Of a stretch of 64,000 bases of DNA, positions 43,869-52,683 are shown piece after piece (position 1 is the stretch's first letter; each line of letters begins with the position of its first letter). The stretch spans positions 434,001 to 498,000 of the forward strand of contig NZ_JAGPNL010000005.1 in assembly GCF_018069565.1 (NCBI RefSeq). Direction: 5' to 3'. Below the pieces are notes generated by a model. That model searched no databases and was not told the DNA's origin. It was given only the letters and a program-made list of their open reading frames with translations. The stretch comes from Streptomyces tagetis (GTDB taxonomy: Bacteria; Actinomycetota; Actinomycetes; Streptomycetales; Streptomycetaceae). The position numbers and the translations under genes are program-made.

Positions 43869-45298
43869 GAGTGTTCTCCCTCGGTGGCGCGGGCCGCTGC
43901 GGCCCGTGCCCAGGTGGTGCGGTACTCCTCGGCCCGGTCGGCGGACCAGCGGGGTTCGTAGACGGTGGCCGGCCGCCAGTCGCCGACGGCTTCCCGCAGG
44001 CCGAGTGCGGGGTCGAGGGCGCAGCGGGCCAGGGCGGCGGCGCCGAGCGGGGTGGCGTGGGCGTGGGGGTAGATGTCGACGGGGATCTGGGCGATGTCGG
44101 CCTGGGCCTGCATCAGCGCGGCGGAGTTGGTCAGTCCGCCGTCGGCGCGCAGCCGGCTCAGCGGCCGGCCGAGGTCGGCGGCGACCAGGGAGGTCAACTC
44201 GGCGACCTGGGCGGCGATGCCCTGGAGCACGGCGAGGACGAGGTGTTCGCGCCGGGTGGCCAGGGTCATGCCGGTGAACGAGGCGGTGGCCTCCGGCGCC
44301 CACCAGGGCGCGGCGAGCCCGGCGAACGCGGGCACGCACAGCACGCCCTCGGCGTCGGCGGCGGCGAGCCGGTCGAGGTCGGTCGCGGCGGTGAGCAGGC
44401 CGAGGTCCTGGAGCCAGCGCACCGCGGAGGCGACGGTGTAGACCTGCCCGTCCACGCAGTACGGGGTCTGCCCCGCCGCCCGCCAGGCCACCGAGGTGGT
44501 CAGGCCGGCGGTGGAGCGGACCGGGTCGGTGCCGGTGTTGGCGAGCAGGAAGGCGCCGGTGCCGTAGGTGCACTTGGCCGAGCCGGCGTCGAGGCAGCCC
44601 TCGGCGATGAGGGCGGCCTGCTGGTCGACGATGAGGCCGGCCACCGGGACCTCGCCGCCGAAGGCCCGGGTGGTGCCCACGATCTCGTCGCCGGCGACGA
44701 TGCGCGGCAGCCTCTCGTCGCCGAGGCCGAAGAGGCCGGCGAGGGCCGGGTCCCAGTCGGCGGTGTCCAGGTCGAGCAGGAGCGAGCGGCTGGCGGTGGC
44801 GGCGTCGGTGACGAACTCGCCGGTCAGATGGTGGACGAGCCAGGTGTCGGTGGTGGTGACGACGCCCTCGCGGGTGAGGTTGCGGCGCAGCCAGGCCATC
44901 TTGGGCGCGGAGAAGTACGGGTCGAGGACGAGGCCGGTGCGCCGGGCGATGTCCTCGGCGTGGCCGGCCAGGCCGGCGCAGACGCTCTCCGCGCGCCGGT
45001 CCTGCCAGACGATGGCCGGGGTCAGGGGGGTGCCGGTGGCGGGGTCCCAGGCGAGGACCGTCTCGCCCTGGTTGGCCAGGGCGACGCAGTCGACCGGCCG
45101 GCCGGCCTCGGCGACGGCGCGGCGGCCGGCGTCGAGGACGGAGGCGAGGAGTTCGCGCGGGTCCTGCTCGACGGCACCCCCGGGGAGGTAGGCGGGGCGG
45201 ATGGACTCCTCGGCGATGGCGACGGTGCCCCCGGCGTCGTCCACGACGATGGCCTTCGTTCCCGAAGTGCCCTGGTCGATGGCGAGGATGGTGGTCAT
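43865..45298 (-). CDS. FGGY-family carbohydrate (glycerol-type) kinase
   Basis: A 477-residue kinase. Phosphate-1 motif AIDQGTSGTKAIVVDD at the N-terminus, VWQDRR, a KCTYGTGAF adenosine loop and RADGGLTNSAALMQAQADI are all present. It is about 28 residues shorter than the true GlpK in this window and clearly divergent from it, so the substrate may be another small polyol. ATGA overlaps at both ends show translational coupling with the permease and dehydrogenase. Confidence 0.88.
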   Translation of the reverse strand: MTTILAIDQGTSGTKAIVVDDAGGTVAIAEESIRPAYLPGGAVEQDPRELLASVLDAGRRAVAEAGRPVDCVALANQGETVLAWDPATGTPLTPAIVWQDRRAESVCAGLAGHAEDIARRTGLVLDPYFSAPKMAWLRRNLTREGVVTTTDTWLVHHLTGEFVTDAATASRSLLLDLDTADWDPALAGLFGLGDERLPRIVAGDEIVGTTRAFGGEVPVAGLIVDQQAALIAEGCLDAGSAKCTYGTGAFLLANTGTDPVRSTAGLTTSVAWRAAGQTPYCVDGQVYTVASAVRWLQDLGLLTAATDLDRLAAADAEGVLCVPAFAGLAAPWWAPEATASFTGMTLATRREHLVLAVLQGIAAQVAELTSLVAADLGRPLSRLRADGGLTNSAALMQAQADIAQIPVDIYPHAHATPLGAAALARCALDPALGLREAVGDWRPATVYEPRWSADRAEEYRTTWARAAAARATEGEHS

Positions 45299-46863
45299 CG
45301 CTGCGGTCCTCCCGGTGCGGCGTCGGCGACGGCGGCGTCGGCGGTGACCGCGGCGCCGTCGGTCTCGGTGTCGGCGGCGTCGTCCAGCGCCCGGTCGACG
45401 TCGGCCAGGTCCGGCATGGTCAGCCCGGCGCGTCCGCGGCGGACGATCAGTCCGGTGAAGTAGACCGCGCCGATGGCGAAGAGCACCAGGACGTAGATCC
45501 AGGGGGCGCGGAAGGACGCGTCGCGGAAGATCAGCAGCTCGTAGACGAGCCAGACGCCGGCGACGACGAGGACCGGGACCTCCCAGCGGCCCAGCGAGAA
45601 GCCCTGGGACGGGGGCAGCGAGCGCCGCTTGACCGCGTACATGGCGACCGTGCCGGCGTAGATCAGGGCGGGCAGCAGGGTGCCGGCCGAGAACAGCTCG
45701 AAGAGGGCGTCGGTGGAGCGGGAGAAGACCATGAGGATGATCTGCGCGATCAGCATCATGAAGACGGAGGCGTTGAGCGGGGTCGAGGTGCGCCGGTGGA
45801 CGCGGCGCAGCAGGCGCCAGCCGGGGAAGCGCTCGTCGCGGGACATCGCGTACACCAGGCGGGTGCCGCTCAGGGTGATCACGAGGCCGCAGGAGAAGAT
45901 CGAGACGACGACGAGGACGAGCAGGATCTTGCCGACGACGGAGCCCAGCACGGCGGTGATCACGGTGGCCACGGGGGTCGCCGAGGAGGCGAGGCCGTCG
46001 ACGCGGCCGGCCGCCGCGGTGACCGCGACGAGGAAGAGGAAGCCGAGGACGCCGAGGGAGATGACGGCCTGGACCATCGCCTTGGGGATGACCCGGGCCG
46101 GGTTCTTGGTCTCCTCGGCCAGGTTGGCCGCCGACTCGAAGCCGACGATGGTGAAGGCGCCCAGCAGGAAGGCCATGGCGAAGGGACCGGCCTCGGTGGC
46201 GCCGCCCAGCGCGTAGTAGCCGCTCTCGGGGATGGTGGCGGTGTCGAAGAGGTGGGCGAAGTCCAGCTTGCCGGTGAAGGCGCCGACCGCGAACAGCAGC
46301 ACGGTCAGGGTGATCATGCCGATGAGCTGCACGGTCACGGCGACCTTGTTGACCCGGTGGGTGGTGCGGGTGGAGGCGGCGACCAGGATGGCCTGGAGCA
46401 GGACGACGGCGGCCGTGATCACCCAGGCGTTCTGCGTGGTGCCGACGTAGCGGAACAGCTCGGGCAGGATCGTGGAGGCGATCGTGTAGTCCACGGCGAC
46501 GAGGACCACGCCGAGGAAGGCGAACGAGATCCAGCCCATGATCCAGCCCCAGACGGGGCCGAGGATGCGCGACACCCACTGGTACGAGTAGCCGCTGATC
46601 GGGATGCGCGCCGCGAGGGCGCCGAAGACGAGGGCGATGGAGAGCTGTCCGATCACGGTGATCGGCCAGGCCCAGATGCCCCGAGGGCCCGAGGTGGCGA
46701 GCACCGAGCCGTACGCGGTGAAGATGCCGGTGGCGATGGAGACGAAGCCGAACGCCACCGAGAAGGAGGCGTACCAGCCCAGCTCGCGGGCCATCCCCTG
46801 CCGGGGCTCGGCGCCGTCGCCGTCGGCTCTCGCGCCCCGGGGACCTGTGTCTGCGTGTGCCAT
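45295..46863 (-). CDS. APC-family permease
   Basis: A 522-residue, 12-helix amino acid-polyamine-organocation transporter. The ARELGWYASFSVAFGFVSIATGIF and GFESAANLAEETKNPARVIPKAM motifs are those of the GABA/choline-like subgroup. The N-terminal 30 residues and the acidic/Ala tail are cytoplasmic. First gene of the operon permease-kinase-dehydrogenase-oxidoreductase; an amine- or amino-alcohol-type substrate is therefore as likely as a polyol. ATG at 46863 follows AGGG. Confidence 0.88.
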   Translation of the reverse strand: MAHADTGPRGARADGDGAEPRQGMARELGWYASFSVAFGFVSIATGIFTAYGSVLATSGPRGIWAWPITVIGQLSIALVFGALAARIPISGYSYQWVSRILGPVWGWIMGWISFAFLGVVLVAVDYTIASTILPELFRYVGTTQNAWVITAAVVLLQAILVAASTRTTHRVNKVAVTVQLIGMITLTVLLFAVGAFTGKLDFAHLFDTATIPESGYYALGGATEAGPFAMAFLLGAFTIVGFESAANLAEETKNPARVIPKAMVQAVISLGVLGFLFLVAVTAAAGRVDGLASSATPVATVITAVLGSVVGKILLVLVVVSIFSCGLVITLSGTRLVYAMSRDERFPGWRLLRRVHRRTSTPLNASVFMMLIAQIILMVFSRSTDALFELFSAGTLLPALIYAGTVAMYAVKRRSLPPSQGFSLGRWEVPVLVVAGVWLVYELLIFRDASFRAPWIYVLVLFAIGAVYFTGLIVRRGRAGLTMPDLADVDRALDDAADTETDGAAVTADAAVADAAPGGPQR

Positions 46864-46911
46864 GACTTTCCCTGCTTCGAGTGTCCCCCCGTCAGCGGGG
46901 GCCGGTGGATG

Positions 46912-46943
46912 GGGAGGGAATAGGGAGGGAATAGGGAGGTAAA
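46912..46943. repeat. 11-bp purine-rich repeat before the permease
   Basis: GGGAGGGAATA twice and a third partial copy, about 50 bp upstream of the permease ATG. The whole interval 46864-47376 (513 bp) is non-coding and holds the divergent promoters of the catabolic operon and the DeoR gene. Confidence 0.6.
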
Positions 46944-47092
46944 GGTGGACATCATGTGGAACAGGACGGGCCGGCGGGCGGGCACGCACCGTACGGGGTC
47001 TGCCGGGGGCCTGTCCGCCGGTGGCGGCGGGCGGGGCGGGGGTCGCCGTCCGCGGTCTCCCGGGACCGGGCACCCCGCCGCCTGACCGTTGC

Positions 47093-47138
47093 TGTGGATT
47101 CTTGACCGAGCTTTCCTGGAAGTGTGGACCCTTGCCCG
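47093..47138. promoter_or_regulatory. 16-bp direct repeats, candidate DeoR operator
   Basis: TGTGGATTCTTGACCG (47093-47108) and TGTGGACCCTTGCCCG (47123-47138) match at 13 of 16 positions and start 30 bp apart, close to three helical turns. They lie midway between the two divergent transcription units. Confidence 0.5.
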
Positions 47139-47376
47139 TATGTCGTCAAGAGTTCCCGCGGAGGTCTCCTTCCGGCCACGGCGGGGCGAACCGGACGCGC
47201 AGGGCATACGCCGGGATCAGGACCGGTCGGCGGCGGTCCGCCGGTACCGGCGGACGGGTCGGCGGGCCGGACGGGACCGGCCCGCAGGCTGTCCGGGCGC
47301 GACCGGACACCGCGCCCGGGGCCGTAGAATGCAGTCACCGATCCACAGAAACGGTCACAGCGAAGGGGGTGGGCGC

Positions 47377-48138
47377 GTGCTCGCCGCCGAGCGTCACCGC
47401 AGGATCGTCGCCGAGATCGCCCGGTCGAAGTTCGTCACCACCGACGACCTCACCACGCTGCTGGGCGTCTCCCACGAGACGGTACGCCGCGACCTCGCCC
47501 TGCTGGAACGCAGCGGCGAGCTGACCCGCGTGCACGGCGGCGCCACCAGCACGCAGGCGCCGGTCGGCGAGGAGGCGTCCTTCAGCGAGCGCAGCGGCAC
47601 CCTCGCGGCGGAGAAGCAGGCCATCGGCCGGGCGGCGGCGGCCCTCGTCGAGCCGAACCAGACCATCGTCATCGACGTCGGCACCACCGCGCTGGAGGTG
47701 GCCCGCGCGCTCCCCGCCGACCACGCCGGCGTCATCGCCACGCCCTCGCTGCTGGTGGCCGCGGAGGTCAGCACCCGCCCGCGCGTGGAGGTGCTGGTCA
47801 GCGGCGGCCGGCTCCGGGCCGGCGACCTGGCCTGCTCCAACGCCCAGACGGTGGAGTTCTTCCGGAACCTGCGGGCGGACGCCGTCTTCCTGGGCTCGGG
47901 CGGCATCGCCCCCTACGGGCTGACCGACTTCCACGTCGACGAGGTCGCCACCAAACGCGCCATGCTGGCCAACGCCTCCCGCCGCTGCGTCCTGGCCGAC
48001 TCCAGCAAGTTCGGCCGCACCGCCGCGCACCGGGTGTGCGAGCTGGACGGCTTCGACACCCTCGTCACCGACACCGCCTGCCCGGCGGAACTGGCCGGGG
48101 CGCTCGGCCGGGCCGGCGTGGACGTCGTCCTGGGCTGA
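47377..48138 (+). CDS. DeoR-family transcriptional regulator
   Basis: A 253-residue regulator. Helix-turn-helix near residues 20-45 (VTTDDLTTLLGVSHETVRRDLALLE) and a C-terminal DeoRC sugar-phosphate-sensing domain (DVGTTALEVARAL, GLTDFHVDEVATKRAML, DSSKFGR). GTG at 47377 follows GAAGGGGGTG. Divergent from the permease-kinase operon, which it most likely controls through a phosphorylated intermediate. Confidence 0.9.
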   Translation: MLAAERHRRIVAEIARSKFVTTDDLTTLLGVSHETVRRDLALLERSGELTRVHGGATSTQAPVGEEASFSERSGTLAAEKQAIGRAAAALVEPNQTIVIDVGTTALEVARALPADHAGVIATPSLLVAAEVSTRPRVEVLVSGGRLRAGDLACSNAQTVEFFRNLRADAVFLGSGGIAPYGLTDFHVDEVATKRAMLANASRRCVLADSSKFGRTAAHRVCELDGFDTLVTDTACPAELAGALGRAGVDVVLG

Positions 48139-48315
48139 CCCGGGCCGACCTGGGCCGATCCGGGCCGGCGCCGCCCGGCCCGCGCCGGCCCGGACGGGGA
48201 CCGCCCTCCCCCGCGCCCCGTCCCCCGCCGCGCGCACGCCGGCTCACGCCACCCGGCCGCGCCACCGCCCCGCCGTCTCACCGGGGCGCTTCGCCCCCAC
48301 CTTCTCGGCCATCGC

Positions 48316-48365
48316 CGGAAGCCGATCGGAAGCGCATCGGAAGTCCAGAAATCTGGTTTCGGAAG
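48316..48365. promoter_or_regulatory. 11-bp-phased CGGAAG repeats before the TIR operon
   Basis: CGGAAG at 48316, 48327, 48338 and 48360: consecutive starts differ by 11, 11 and 22 bp, so all lie on one face of the helix. The empty slot holds a palindrome CCAGA-AA-TCTGG (48345-48356). The rest of the 331-bp interval 48139-48469 has no gene. Confidence 0.6.
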
Positions 48366-48469
48366 CGCTCTCCCTGGTCGTATCGGGCGACGCACATGGC
48401 ACACGGCCCGCTCGGGCCGGCCGGCCCCGGACCGAGGCGCCCGGCGGCGGTGCGGCAGTGAGGTGACAG

Positions 48470-49144
48470 ATGAGTGACACACATACCCCGGCCGACGGCC
48501 CGGGGCCCTACCCGGCGCTGGGGCTCACGCTCGCGCCCGGACGGATACGCAACCAGACCCTGCTCTTCATCGGCGTCCCGTTCCTGCTCACGGTGGTCCT
48601 GGTCGTCCTGCTCTCCACGTCCGGCAGCGGCGGCGACGACCCGTACTACGGCGGCTTCCCCGGCAGCACGTCGGGGGGCGCCTTCCCGGGCGGCGACCCC
48701 TTCGGCACCGAGGGCACGACGAACGAGGGGGACGACACCCCCGGCGACACCGGACCGGCCTGGACCGAGGACCCCGCCGAAGCGACGGACCCCACCGACG
48801 ACGCGACCTACGGCACCGAGGAGACCACCGGCGGCATCGTGGACGACCCCGCACCGACCGGGCCCTCGTCCGTCGTCACGGCGTACTTCGACGCCATCAA
48901 CCGGGGTGACTACAGCACCGCCTGGTACCTGGGCGGCCGGAACCTCGACCCCGACTACGACCACTTCGCCGCCGGCTTCGGCACGACCGCCCGGGACGAG
49001 GTCACCATCGACGGCACGGCGGGGGAGACCGTGTCGGTCACCTTCGTGGCCTGGCACACGGACGGCTCCTGGCAGACGTACGGCGGGACCTACACGGTGC
49101 GCGGCGGCGAGATCGTCTCGGCCGACATCCAGGAGAAGGACTGA
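48470..49144 (+). CDS. membrane-anchored acidic protein with NTF2-like C-domain
   Basis: A 224-residue protein. One transmembrane helix at about residues 25-43 (LLFIGVPFLLTVVLVVLL) precedes a low-complexity Gly/Asp/Thr/Glu/Pro region (45-140). Residues 140-224 look like a small SnoaL/NTF2-like or DUF4878-like domain (VVTAYFDAINRGDYSTAWYLGG...). The domain is predicted to be outside the cell. 9 bp before the next gene, so co-transcribed with the TIR operon. Possible surface sensor; function unknown. Confidence 0.75.
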   Translation: MSDTHTPADGPGPYPALGLTLAPGRIRNQTLLFIGVPFLLTVVLVVLLSTSGSGGDDPYYGGFPGSTSGGAFPGGDPFGTEGTTNEGDDTPGDTGPAWTEDPAEATDPTDDATYGTEETTGGIVDDPAPTGPSSVVTAYFDAINRGDYSTAWYLGGRNLDPDYDHFAAGFGTTARDEVTIDGTAGETVSVTFVAWHTDGSWQTYGGTYTVRGGEIVSADIQEKD

Positions 49145-49153
49145 GGACACGCC

Positions 49154-50710
49154 ATGACCGTCGACTCCTCGCCCCCGCGCCCGGACGCGCACAGCGACGC
49201 CACCCGGCTGCTCTGCGCGGGCACCTACCTCGACCCCGTCTACCGCAAGGCCGTCATCCGCGAACTGCTCGGCGAGCGCTACCGGGTGGTCGCCCCCTCC
49301 TACGGCTACGACGCGGTGCCCGTGCTGGCGCACGCCCTCGCCGCGCTCAACCTGCGCCGCGCCCAGGTCGCCGTGCTGCTCGCCGGGGCCGCCGTCCTCG
49401 CCCTCCTGCTGTTCACGGACGTGATCGACGGCTGGCCGGCCCTCCTGCTCTTCGCCTGGCTGACCTGGGCCACCCTCTTCGTACGCCGTGTGGCCATCCT
49501 CCAGACCCTCATCACCCGCCTGAGACCGCGCGGCGACGGCGCCGGCGGCTTCGACGGCCGGTACCCGATGACCAGCCACCTCACCCCGGAGCTGGTCGGG
49601 AAGGTCCGCGCCGAGCAGGCGGCCGAGACCGTGTTCTACGGCGGGTACAAGCCGTTCGTCGGCTCGGGCGTGCTGGTGCGCCGCTGGTCCAACGCGGAAC
49701 TGCTGATCGGCACGCCGCTCCACCCGCCCAGCCTGGCCGAGCGCCTGCTGCGCAACGGACAGGTCCCGCCGCCCGGCGCCGGCCCGGACGCGCCGCCGCC
49801 CGGCACCCCGGTCGAGCGCCGGCCGATCGTCCCGTTCACCCCGGACGAGATCACCACCCGGGTCGCCGAGCGGATGCTCGCGGAACTGCGCGGCACCCCC
49901 CGCCCGGCCGACCGCGTCCGCGCGCTCTCCGTCGACCGGCGCCGCTTCACCACGGCCATCGAGACGGTCGACGGACCGCCGCCCACGGCGCCGCCGCGCC
50001 CGCGCGCCGAGGACGAGCACTGGCGGGAGGGGTACGACGCCGACCGCGAGTACCTGTGCATCCGGATCGGCTCCTGGGAACAGGAGCTGGTGGTCACGGT
50101 GTTCGTCGGCTTCGACATCAAGGGCAACACCCTGCACACCGAGTTCTACACGTACGTCCTCGCCCCCGTGGTCGAGAGCTTCCGCCTGGTCGACCGGCTG
50201 CCCGCGCGGATCGACACCCGGATGATGTGGCGCATCGCGTGGGACGTGACGCGCAACGGGCCCGGCGAGTTCCTGCGGCTGATCACCAACCCGCTGCGGG
50301 AGCGGCTGCCCCGGCGGCTGCGCCGCGACACGGTCCGGGCCCGCATCCCGCAGCCCGACGACCTCAGCGAGTTCCGCCTCGGCCGCTACGCGCTGACCGT
50401 CGTCAACCGCGGGGCGCACACCAGCGTCCGCGAGATGGCCACCAACGACCGGTTCCACCACTTCTTCCAGGAGACCGACGCCAGCAAGTACACGCAGATC
50501 GTCGAGCGGCACCTGCTCCAGATCGTCGGCGACTTCCTGCGCGACCACGACGTCGACACCCGGGACCACGAGGCCAACCAGACCCACATCCTCCAGCAGA
50601 ACTTCGGTGCCAACAGCGCCAACAACTTCGGCGGCAACCAGAGCGTCAACAACCGCGGCCACCAGTCCTTCGACACCCCGCCGGGCACCAGGGAGGCACG
50701 ACCCGCATGA
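49154..50710 (+). CDS. membrane protein with C-terminal amyloid-like signalling motif
   Basis: A 518-residue protein that I do not recognise. Two transmembrane helices at about residues 68-83 and 91-107 are followed by a large soluble region (110-475) rich in Arg and Pro, with no domain known to me. The last 40 residues are unlike the rest: Asn/Gln/Gly-rich, with residues 481-506 containing FGA-x-S-x-NNFGGNQSV-x-N-x-G. The same motif opens the TIR protein encoded next. ATGA overlap with that gene. Probable receptor that templates the effector (inference). Confidence 0.8.
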   Translation: MTVDSSPPRPDAHSDATRLLCAGTYLDPVYRKAVIRELLGERYRVVAPSYGYDAVPVLAHALAALNLRRAQVAVLLAGAAVLALLLFTDVIDGWPALLLFAWLTWATLFVRRVAILQTLITRLRPRGDGAGGFDGRYPMTSHLTPELVGKVRAEQAAETVFYGGYKPFVGSGVLVRRWSNAELLIGTPLHPPSLAERLLRNGQVPPPGAGPDAPPPGTPVERRPIVPFTPDEITTRVAERMLAELRGTPRPADRVRALSVDRRRFTTAIETVDGPPPTAPPRPRAEDEHWREGYDADREYLCIRIGSWEQELVVTVFVGFDIKGNTLHTEFYTYVLAPVVESFRLVDRLPARIDTRMMWRIAWDVTRNGPGEFLRLITNPLRERLPRRLRRDTVRARIPQPDDLSEFRLGRYALTVVNRGAHTSVREMATNDRFHHFFQETDASKYTQIVERHLLQIVGDFLRDHDVDTRDHEANQTHILQQNFGANSANNFGGNQSVNNRGHQSFDTPPGTREARPA

Positions 50711-50820
50711 GCGGCCACCACTTCCACGACAACGACTTCGGCCAGAGTTCCTTCGGCGCCCACAGCACCAACAACTTCGGCGGCAACCAGAGCGTCGGCA
50801 ACCAGGGCACCCAGATCTTC
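50594..50820 (+). repeat. shared 26-residue N/Q/G-rich motif, two copies
   Basis: Copy 1 at 50594-50671 (end of the membrane protein), copy 2 at 50743-50820 (start of the TIR protein). 18 of 26-27 residues are identical, with an unbroken core NNFGGNQSV and a 27-base identical DNA stretch. Confidence 0.85.
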
Positions 50821-51447
50821 GGGAACGGCTCCGCCGCCCCGCCGCCCCCCGCCTCCCCGCCCACCCGGCCCGCCGTGGCCGACCCGGTGCTCGACGGCAC
50901 CGACCCCGACCGGGCCCGCGGCGTCTTCGTCGTCCACGGGCGCGACGAACAGGCCCGCAGCGCCGTCTTCGAGCTGCTGCGCCGGATCGACCTGCGGCCC
51001 AAGGAGTGGGAGGACCTGGTCCGGGCCACCGGGCACACCTCGCCGTTCCTCGGCGACGTCGTCTCCGCCGCCCCGGCCCAGGCGCGGGCGGCGCTGGTCC
51101 TGCTCACGCCGGACGACATCGTGACCCTGCACCCGGCCCTGCGGGGCTGGAACGAGCCGGAGTACGAGACCCGCCCGGTCTGCCAGCCGCGGCCCAACGT
51201 CCTGATCGAACTGGGGATGGTGCTGATGGCCTACCCGCAGCGGACGCTCATCGTCGAATGCGGCGACCTGCGGCCGGTCTCCGACATCGCCGGCCGCAAC
51301 GTCATCCGCTTCGACGGCTCCGCGACGGCCGTCGGCAAGATCGTCGAGCGGCTCAAGCTCGCGGGCTGCGCCGTCAACGACACCGGCTCCGACTGGCGCC
51401 GTACCGACGCCCTCCAGGGACTGTCCGCCTACCACCGCCGGCCCTAG
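50707..51447 (+). CDS. TIR-like (CAP12/Pycsar-effector type) protein
   Basis: A 246-residue protein. Residues 13-38 are the Asn/Gln/Gly motif shared with the preceding protein; 40-68 is a Pro/Ala linker; 70-220 is a TIR-like nucleotide-binding domain of the PF10137 type: VFVVHGRDEQARSAVFELL, ALVLLTPDD, and PNVLIELGMVLMAY with the likely catalytic Glu168. Family members degrade NAD+ in anti-phage defence. Start overlaps the upstream stop (ATGA). Effector with an aggregation-prone activation domain (inference). Confidence 0.85.
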   Translation: MSGHHFHDNDFGQSSFGAHSTNNFGGNQSVGNQGTQIFGNGSAAPPPPASPPTRPAVADPVLDGTDPDRARGVFVVHGRDEQARSAVFELLRRIDLRPKEWEDLVRATGHTSPFLGDVVSAAPAQARAALVLLTPDDIVTLHPALRGWNEPEYETRPVCQPRPNVLIELGMVLMAYPQRTLIVECGDLRPVSDIAGRNVIRFDGSATAVGKIVERLKLAGCAVNDTGSDWRRTDALQGLSAYHRRP

Positions 51448-51708
51448 GCCGGCGGCTCGCGCGCCGCACCGGGGGACGGCGCACCCGCCCCCCGGTGCGG
51501 GCCCGGCCGGCGCCGGACCCGCACCGGGGGCCCGGGGTCCGCGTGGCGCCGAATGGCCCACCCGCGCCGCGCGGACGGACGCCTCATCTACTCCATGGAG
51601 GCGAAATTCCCTGGAGTCCCCTGCGCGCACCCGCCGATGATCTTCCTTTGCACTACGTTTCGGTGAAGATCGCCAAATTTGCGGTCATTACCGATACGAG
51701 GAGGCCCG

Positions 51709-52602
51709 GTGGCGGCACGCGTTGTTCGTCGACGAGGTATTCGACGAGATCATCTCGGCGGCGAAATGATCGCCGAGTTCCTCGGAACGTTCGTCCTGAT
51801 TCTCTTCGGCGTCGGATCGGTGGCCGTCGCCGTCGCCGGTCTGCCCGGTTCGGGCCGCCAGGTCGGGGAATTCGGACCGGCCAACTGGCTGATCATCGCC
51901 TGGGGCTGGGGCCTGGCCGTGGTCTTCGGCGTGTACGTCGCCGGCGGCGTCAGCGGCGCCCACCTCAACCCCGCGGTGACCCTCGCCTTCGCCGTACGGC
52001 GGCAATTCCCGCTGAAGAAGATCCTGCCCTACTGGTTCGCCCAGCTCGTGGGCGCCTTCACCGCCGCCGCCCTGGTCTATTCGAGTTACCGGTGGGCCAT
52101 CGACGCGGCCATCGCCAAATCCGGCGCACCACGCGACCAGTCACTGGCGACGTACTCGATCTTCGCCACGTTCCCGGCCGAGTATTTCGGCAATTCCTGG
52201 TGGGGACCGCTGCTCGACCAGATCATCGGCACCGGAATCCTGCTGTTGCTGATCTGCGCGCTCACCGACACCCGCAACACGGCGCCGATGTCGAACCTCG
52301 GCCCGTTCCTCATCGGCCTGGTGGTCGTCGCGATCGGCCTGGCCTTCGGGACCAACGCCGGGTACGCGATCAACCCGGCCCGCGACTTCGGCCCGCGCCT
52401 GTTCACCTTCATGGAGGGCTGGGGCGACATCGCGCTACCCGGCACCTTCCAGTGGTTCAGCGGCTACTGGTGGATTCCCATCGTCGGCCCGCTCATCGGC
52501 GGCGTCATCGGCGCCCTCGTCTACGACCTGCTCATCACGCCGGTGGTCCGGTTGCTGCACGGGGAGCGGGAAGAGGGTCCCGCCACCGAAGAACCCTCGT
52601 AG
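51709..52602 (+). CDS. glpF: MIP-family glycerol facilitator
   Basis: A 297-residue aquaglyceroporin with both pore motifs: HLNPAVTLAF and AINPARDFGPR. It has six transmembrane helices and an Asp in the second NPA loop, typical of glycerol channels. GTG at 51709 follows GAGGAGG by 4 nt and gives a basic 19-residue extension; ATG at 51766 is the usual family start but has no ribosome site. Forms a two-gene operon with glpK. No glpD follows. Confidence 0.9.
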   Translation: MAARVVRRRGIRRDHLGGEMIAEFLGTFVLILFGVGSVAVAVAGLPGSGRQVGEFGPANWLIIAWGWGLAVVFGVYVAGGVSGAHLNPAVTLAFAVRRQFPLKKILPYWFAQLVGAFTAAALVYSSYRWAIDAAIAKSGAPRDQSLATYSIFATFPAEYFGNSWWGPLLDQIIGTGILLLLICALTDTRNTAPMSNLGPFLIGLVVVAIGLAFGTNAGYAINPARDFGPRLFTFMEGWGDIALPGTFQWFSGYWWIPIVGPLIGGVIGALVYDLLITPVVRLLHGEREEGPATEEPS

Positions 52603-52683
52603 GCCCGGCGGCCGGGGCCCTCGGGTCCCGGCCGTCCCCCCGAGAGCGCAACGACACCAGGAACCCGAGAAGAGGCGGCAACC

